In this document: positions 13,916-16,892 of the stretch, piece by piece
Layout of the letters: every line of letters begins with the position of its first letter
How positions within the stretch are numbered: the stretch's first letter is position 1
From: Actinomycetes bacterium
GTDB taxonomy: Bacteria > Actinomycetota > Thermoleophilia > Solirubrobacterales > Solirubrobacteraceae
Assembly (NCBI GenBank): GCA_023429855.1
Contig: JAEZDB010000388.1
Span: 1 to 16,892 of the forward strand
DNA length: 16,892 nt
Direction: 5' to 3'
Program-made: the position numbers and the translations under genes
The notes under the pieces: model-generated
What the model was told of the DNA's origin: nothing
The model's input: only the letters and a program-made list of their open reading frames with translations
Databases searched by the model: none

Positions 13916-14422
13916 ATGTCTAGCCTGGGAGCGGTGCTGCTCGCCGTCCTCGCCGTCCTCTGGCTAGCCACCCTGCTCGCCGGAGCCGCGATCTACGGCG
14001 TGCGCGTTCGGCCACGCGGCCAAGAGCTCGACGCCTGGCCCCGATGGGTCGGCGTCTGCGCCGTCCTCTCGGCCGTGCTGCTTGCCATCGTGCTCCCAGC
14101 CCTCACCGTGTTCTATTCCGCGGGTGAGCGCGAGCACGTCTCCAATACGGGCGCACGCCTCACCGACCAAGAGGTGGAGGGACGCGACCTGTTCACGAGC
14201 GCATGCAAGCGCTGCCACACCCTCGCCGACGCTGGGGCCTCGTCGACGATCGGACCGAACCTCGACGCACTCGAGCCCAGCTACGACACCGTTGTCGACG
14301 CCGTGCTGAGCGGCCGAGCACGGGGCAGAGGGCAGATGCCGGCCGGCCTCTCTGGCCCCCAAGGGGCGCGGGCCGTGGCCCGCTACCTCGAAGAGGTCGC
14401 TGGCCGGCGCCGCTCCCCCTGA
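13916..14422 (+). CDS. Membrane-anchored class I cytochrome c
   Basis: A 168-aa protein with two N-terminal membrane helices (residues 5-27 and 44-66) followed by a c-type haem domain outside the membrane. The haem attachment motif is CKRCH (97-101) and the likely axial ligand is Met141 in GRGQMPAG; TIGPNLDAL and ARAVARYLEEV complete the usual cytochrome c fold. The haem-binding part is short (about 85 residues), like the cytochrome c domains that donate electrons to oxidases. No oxidase or cytochrome-maturation gene is nearby, so the partner is unknown. The start at ATG 13916 gives a leader of normal length; the ribosome site (GCGGG) is poor. It follows dnaE2 by 36 bases on the same strand but has no obvious functional link to it. 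Confidence 0.85.
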   Translation: MSSLGAVLLAVLAVLWLATLLAGAAIYGVRVRPRGQELDAWPRWVGVCAVLSAVLLAIVLPALTVFYSAGEREHVSNTGARLTDQEVEGRDLFTSACKRCHTLADAGASSTIGPNLDALEPSYDTVVDAVLSGRARGRGQMPAGLSGPQGARAVARYLEEVAGRRRSP

Positions 14423-14601
14423 AGCAGACCCGGGCGTGGTGCGCAGCGTTAAATGAACTGCGTTTCATAAACTCGGGTCCCGGCTGCGAGCTCAGCCGAG
14501 CGTCCAGGTGGCCCGGCGCCGATCTCCAGCTCGAAGTCCCGAAAAGCCGGGCCGGCAGCAGAGGTCCTCGATCGCCAAACTCGCGGTTCGCCACCTTCCG
14601 G

Positions 14602-14617
14602 TGTGACCGAGATCACG
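14602..14617. promoter_or_regulatory. CRP-like binding site
   Basis: TGTGACCGAGATCACG matches the cAMP-receptor-protein pattern TGTGA-N6-TCACA in nine of ten key positions. Its centre is about 74 bases upstream of the predicted transcription start at 14684, close to a class I activating position. Confidence 0.65.
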
Positions 14618-14668
14618 GATCCGTCCGGCCACTGGTGCAGGATTGCCTGCAACGGAAGGACTTGGAGT

Positions 14669-14677
14669 TGCTACGTT
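14669..14677 (+). promoter_or_regulatory. Extended -10 promoter of the riboswitch gene
   Basis: TGCTACGTT fits the extended -10 pattern TGN-TANNNT. Transcription would start about 14684, the first base of the riboswitch closing stem, which supports both assignments. A well-spaced -35 is not visible, as expected for an extended -10 or activator-dependent promoter. Confidence 0.55.
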
Positions 14678-14683
14678 CGCTCA

Positions 14684-14805
14684 TGCCGAATCCGGTGCTG
14701 CAGGCACCGGAGCGGGGGACCCAATCCCCCCACTTGGGGCGAATCGCGCGTCGAACGCGCGTAGCGGCTTACCGGTCGCGAGCCCGTCAGCTGACCTCGC
14801 AGGCA
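14684..14805 (+). ncRNA. Cyclic-di-AMP riboswitch (ydaO/yuaA type)
   Basis: The conserved ydaO-class blocks appear in order: GCCGAATCC (14685-14693), the hairpin CCGGTGC/GCACCGG (14692-14698 with 14704-14710), GGAGCGGGGGACCCAA (14709-14724), TTGGGGCGAATC (14734-14745), the hairpin GCGCG/CGCGC (14746-14750 with 14756-14760), GTAGCGGC, and the diagnostic CCCGTCAGCTGACCTCGCAG (14783-14802). The ends pair as TGCC (14684-14687) with GGCA (14802-14805). This RNA class binds c-di-AMP and usually turns genes off; in actinobacteria it mostly controls cell-wall hydrolases. Here it ends only 12 bases before the start codon of a gene of unknown function, so control at translation initiation is likely. 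Confidence 0.9.
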
Positions 14806-14817
14806 CCAGAAGCACCA

Positions 14818-15429
14818 ATGGATCACCTCCAGAGCAACTCAAACGCACGCCCATGGTGGGCGGATGTGGCGCACCTGCGCGACGACGCCCCCACCGCCGC
14901 GACGCCGACCAGCAGCGCGCTGCGCAGCCTCGAGGCACCTGCCGCCGGCACCACCAGCGTCTCAGCCCGCGAGCGCTCCGCCCGCACTCGTGCTGCCGCC
15001 GTAGCCAGCCGCGCACCGGCACGCCGCACCCGCGGCGACCGGGCCCGCGCGACCGACTGGTTCGAGCAAGAGGCCCGCCACGACGGTCGCCGCAGCACGC
15101 CCAAACCTCGCGCCGCCGCTCGCCCCGAGCGCCCCCGCGCGACCCTCGTCGACGTCGCCCCGCAGCACCAGCTGCTGCGCCGCGCCCAGCAGGTCCGCCG
15201 CGCCCCCGGCGAGCGCCCCACCGTCACCATCACCGGCCGCCCCGACGCCGCCCTGCCGCCGCAGGTTCGCGAGGTCAAGGAGATCCGCGGCCGTCGCGCC
15301 CGCGAAGGCGCCGCTTCCCTCGTCGCATCGCCGGACCGCCTCATTCTCTGGGCCGTCGCCCTCGGTCTCCTGATGATCCTCGCCTCCCTCGGCACCGCCT
15401 CGGCCGACGCCGCCGCGCTGCTGCCGTAG
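14818..15429 (+). CDS. Tail-anchored Arg/Ala-rich protein of unknown function under c-di-AMP riboswitch control
   Basis: A 203-aa protein with no recognised domain. A polar, probably disordered region (residues 1-165), rich in Ala, Arg and Pro, holds short recognisable islands (RPWWADVAHLRDD, DWFEQEARHD, VDVAPQHQLLRRAQQVRRAP, TVTITGRPD). One hydrophobic helix (RLILWAVALGLLMILASLGT, 174-193) lies ten residues from the end, giving a tail-anchored topology with a cytoplasmic basic domain. It is preceded by a c-di-AMP riboswitch, a promoter and a CRP-like site. Start: ATG 14818 is the first after the riboswitch, but no Shine-Dalgarno precedes it; an in-frame GTG at 14866, after GGTGGG, is an alternative. 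In other actinobacteria this riboswitch precedes cell-wall remodelling genes, so an envelope role is a guess only. A strong hairpin follows. Confidence 0.72.
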   Translation: MDHLQSNSNARPWWADVAHLRDDAPTAATPTSSALRSLEAPAAGTTSVSARERSARTRAAAVASRAPARRTRGDRARATDWFEQEARHDGRRSTPKPRAAARPERPRATLVDVAPQHQLLRRAQQVRRAPGERPTVTITGRPDAALPPQVREVKEIRGRRAREGAASLVASPDRLILWAVALGLLMILASLGTASADAAALLP

Positions 15430-15434
15430 CGCCC

Positions 15435-15456
15435 CCGGTGCGATTCGCCGCACTGG
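15435..15456 (+). terminator. Hairpin between the riboswitch gene and glnA
   Basis: CCGGTGCG (15435-15442) pairs with CGCACTGG (15449-15456), eight pairs including one G-U, around a six-base loop, six bases after the stop codon. A second small hairpin GCGGC/GCCGC follows (15461-15473). Together they may separate the riboswitch transcript from glnA. No T tract. Confidence 0.5.
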
Positions 15457-15495
15457 CAGAGCGGCCTAGCCGCCACGGCCGATAGGGTCCGGGGC

Positions 15496-16833
15496 ATGGG
15501 GTCTGACTCGCAGCAGGTTGAAGCCGTCCTGCGTACCGTCGCTGAGCGCGACGTCCGCTTCATCCACCTCTGGTTCACCGACATCCTCGGTCAGCTCAAG
15601 TCGTTCGCGATCAACGCGGACCGCCTCGAGACGGCCTTCACCGACGGCATCGAGTTCGACGGCTCGTCGGTCACCGGCTTCAACGCCGTTGAAGAGTCCG
15701 ACATGGTCGCCCGCCCCCAGGCCAGCACGCTCGCCGTGCTGCCTTGGCGCCCCAACGAACAGGCCGCAGCCCGCCTGATCTGCGACGTCTCCACGCCGAG
15801 CGGCCTGCCGTACGAAGGCGACTCCCGCCACGTGCTGCGCCGCGCCATCCAGCGCGCCGAGCGCCTCGGCTTCGACGGCGTCAAGCTCGCCGCCGAGCTC
15901 GAGTACTACCTCTTCGCCGAGGCCGGCGGCACCAAGACGCTCGACTCCGGCGGCTACTTCGACCTCACCACGATGGACGCCGGCAACGACGTGCGCCGCG
16001 CCACGGTCCTCGCGCTCGATCAGATCGGCGTCGAGGTGTCTGCCAGCCACCACGAGTCCGGCCCGAGCCAGCACGAGATCGCGATTGTCTCCGGCGATCT
16101 GCTCGCTGCCGCCGACGACATCATCACCACGCGCATCACCGTCAAGGAGTACGCGCTGGCCGCCGGCTGGCACGCGACCTTCATGCCGCGCCCCCTCGCC
16201 GGGGAGAACGGCTCCGGGCTGCACCTCGACCAGATCCTCGTCAAAGACGGCAAGAACGCCTTCGCGCACGACGCCGACCCCAAGCGCCTCTCCGACGTCG
16301 GCCGCCAGTTCATCGCCGGCCAGCTGCGCCACGCCAGCGAGCTGTCGATCCTGCTCGCGCAGTGGGTCAACTCCTACAAGCGCCTCGTGCCAGGCTACGA
16401 AGCGCCCGTCTGGGTCGCCTGGTCGCAGCGCAACCGCTCAGCGATGATCCGCGTCGGCGGCCTCGACCGCGTCGAATCCGGCGGCCCACGTGTCGAAACG
16501 CGCTCCGCCGACCCCGCCTGCAACCCGTACCTGGCCCTCGCAGCCCTGCTGCACGCGGGCCTCAACGGCATCGAACACGGCTACGAGCTGCCCGAGCCGA
16601 TGGAGCGCAACCTCTACCACGTCGGCGGCGAAGAGCGCCGCCGCCTTGGCATCGAGCAGCTCCCCGAGAACCTCTCCGACGCCCTCCTCAAAGCCGAGAA
16701 CTCCGAGCTCATGCTCAACATCCTCGGCGAGCACATGCTCAACCGCTTCCTCGAGCTGAAGCGGAATGAATGGGAAGAATACCGAGTGCAGGTTCACGCT
16801 TGGGAGCTTGACCGGTACTTGCCGGTCCTCTAG
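15496..16833 (+). CDS. glnA: Type I glutamine synthetase (GlnA2-like)
   Basis: A 445-aa glutamine synthetase (glutamate + ammonia + ATP to glutamine), cytoplasmic, normally a dodecamer. Signature stretches: FDGSSVTGF and EESDM (residues 54-70), metal-binding ELEYYLF (134-140) and HHESGPSQHEI (185-195), GSGLH (239-243), NSYKRLVPGYEAP (292-304) and ETRSADPACNPYLALAALLH (334-353). Length and end (EWEEYRVQVHAWELDRYL) match the short GSI-alpha type and, from memory, Mycobacterium tuberculosis GlnA2. The adenylylation loop of GSI-beta is missing: NLYHVGGEERR replaces NLYDLPP, so the enzyme should not be adenylylated. The residue equivalent to Bacillus Arg62, used for glutamine feedback, appears to be Ala64. 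Start: ATG 15496 behind GGGG. Some GlnA2-type paralogues act on other amines, so activity is likely but not certain. Confidence 0.9.
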   Translation: MGSDSQQVEAVLRTVAERDVRFIHLWFTDILGQLKSFAINADRLETAFTDGIEFDGSSVTGFNAVEESDMVARPQASTLAVLPWRPNEQAAARLICDVSTPSGLPYEGDSRHVLRRAIQRAERLGFDGVKLAAELEYYLFAEAGGTKTLDSGGYFDLTTMDAGNDVRRATVLALDQIGVEVSASHHESGPSQHEIAIVSGDLLAAADDIITTRITVKEYALAAGWHATFMPRPLAGENGSGLHLDQILVKDGKNAFAHDADPKRLSDVGRQFIAGQLRHASELSILLAQWVNSYKRLVPGYEAPVWVAWSQRNRSAMIRVGGLDRVESGGPRVETRSADPACNPYLALAALLHAGLNGIEHGYELPEPMERNLYHVGGEERRRLGIEQLPENLSDALLKAENSELMLNILGEHMLNRFLELKRNEWEEYRVQVHAWELDRYLPVL

Positions 16834-16892
16834 TTGGGTTGACGCGCGGGGGCGGGGTGCTCCTCCGGCTCATTCCTCCCTTCGCCTAGCGG

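Larger units (their letters stand above)
14423..14683. other. Intergenic region upstream of the c-di-AMP riboswitch
   Basis: No convincing gene. It contains an AT-rich dyad ATGAA-N6-TTCAT (14453-14468), a 6-bp inverted repeat GACCCG/CGGGTC (14427-14432 with 14474-14479) that may close a terminator-like structure after the cytochrome gene, then a CRP-like site and a promoter. A leftward reading frame from a TTG at 14652 to 14449 (67 codons) exists but has weaker G/C third-position bias than real genes here and overlaps the promoter. Confidence 0.5.

Noticed and set aside
14819..14830. A fragment of a 16S rRNA gene
   Set aside because: Only 12 bases match the 16S 3' end and the flanks do not continue the match. 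Kept as a finding about translation control only.
14643..15485. A 280-codon plus-strand frame across the riboswitch and the 203-aa gene
   Set aside because: It starts before the predicted transcript start, runs through the aptamer and turns into Arg/Pro repeats. The other frame has a clean membrane helix.
1..16892. tRNA genes, CRISPR array, insertion sequence or prophage genes
   Set aside because: No T-loop/CCA pattern, no regularly spaced direct repeats, no transposase or integrase motifs, and coding style is even across the window.

Overview
The window comes from a very GC-rich actinobacterial chromosome, most likely class Thermoleophilia (Solirubrobacterales and relatives). Reasons: strong G/C third-position bias; LexA boxes of the CGAAC-N4-GTTCG type; an actinobacterial imuB/DUF6504/dnaE2 SOS mutagenesis gene set; and a secreted protein ending in NVMIDPYRRG, a C-terminal style I associate with a paralogous family of that class (from memory, no search run). 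No rRNA, tRNA, CRISPR array or insertion sequence was found.

Layout. (1) 1-1261: a lysR-type regulator, cut by the window edge and ending in a suspicious poly-C tract, divergent from an EamA/DMT transporter. (2) 1326-4214: a LexA box, imuB (an inactive Y-family polymerase scaffold), a DUF6504 protein, and a 441-aa protein with a type-IV-pilin-like leader. (3) 4229-6874: a TetR repressor divergent from an ABC-2 drug exporter pair (DrrA/DrrB-like) closed by a GC-rich hairpin. (4) 6911-9214: a small Lys-rich secreted protein convergent with a membrane diguanylate cyclase. (5) 9215-10372: an intergenic region with long-range inverted repeats, a secreted protein, and a divergent control region with a CRP-like site, another palindrome and the second LexA box. 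(6) 10373-13879: dnaE2. (7) 13916-14422: a membrane-anchored cytochrome c. (8) 14602-15456: CRP-like site, extended -10 promoter, cyclic-di-AMP (ydaO-type) riboswitch and an unrecognised 203-aa tail-anchored protein. (9) 15496-16833: glnA, a GlnA2-like type I glutamine synthetase.

How the parts fit. imuB and dnaE2 lie 7.9 kb apart but carry near-identical LexA boxes, each ending 3 bases before a start codon, so both should be released together after DNA damage as leaderless or nearly leaderless mRNAs; no imuA is present. Three nucleotide-signalling threads meet here: c-di-GMP (GGEEL cyclase), probable cAMP/CRP sites (two) and c-di-AMP (riboswitch). The most notable item is the stacked CRP site, promoter and c-di-AMP riboswitch in front of a gene of unknown function instead of the usual cell-wall hydrolase.
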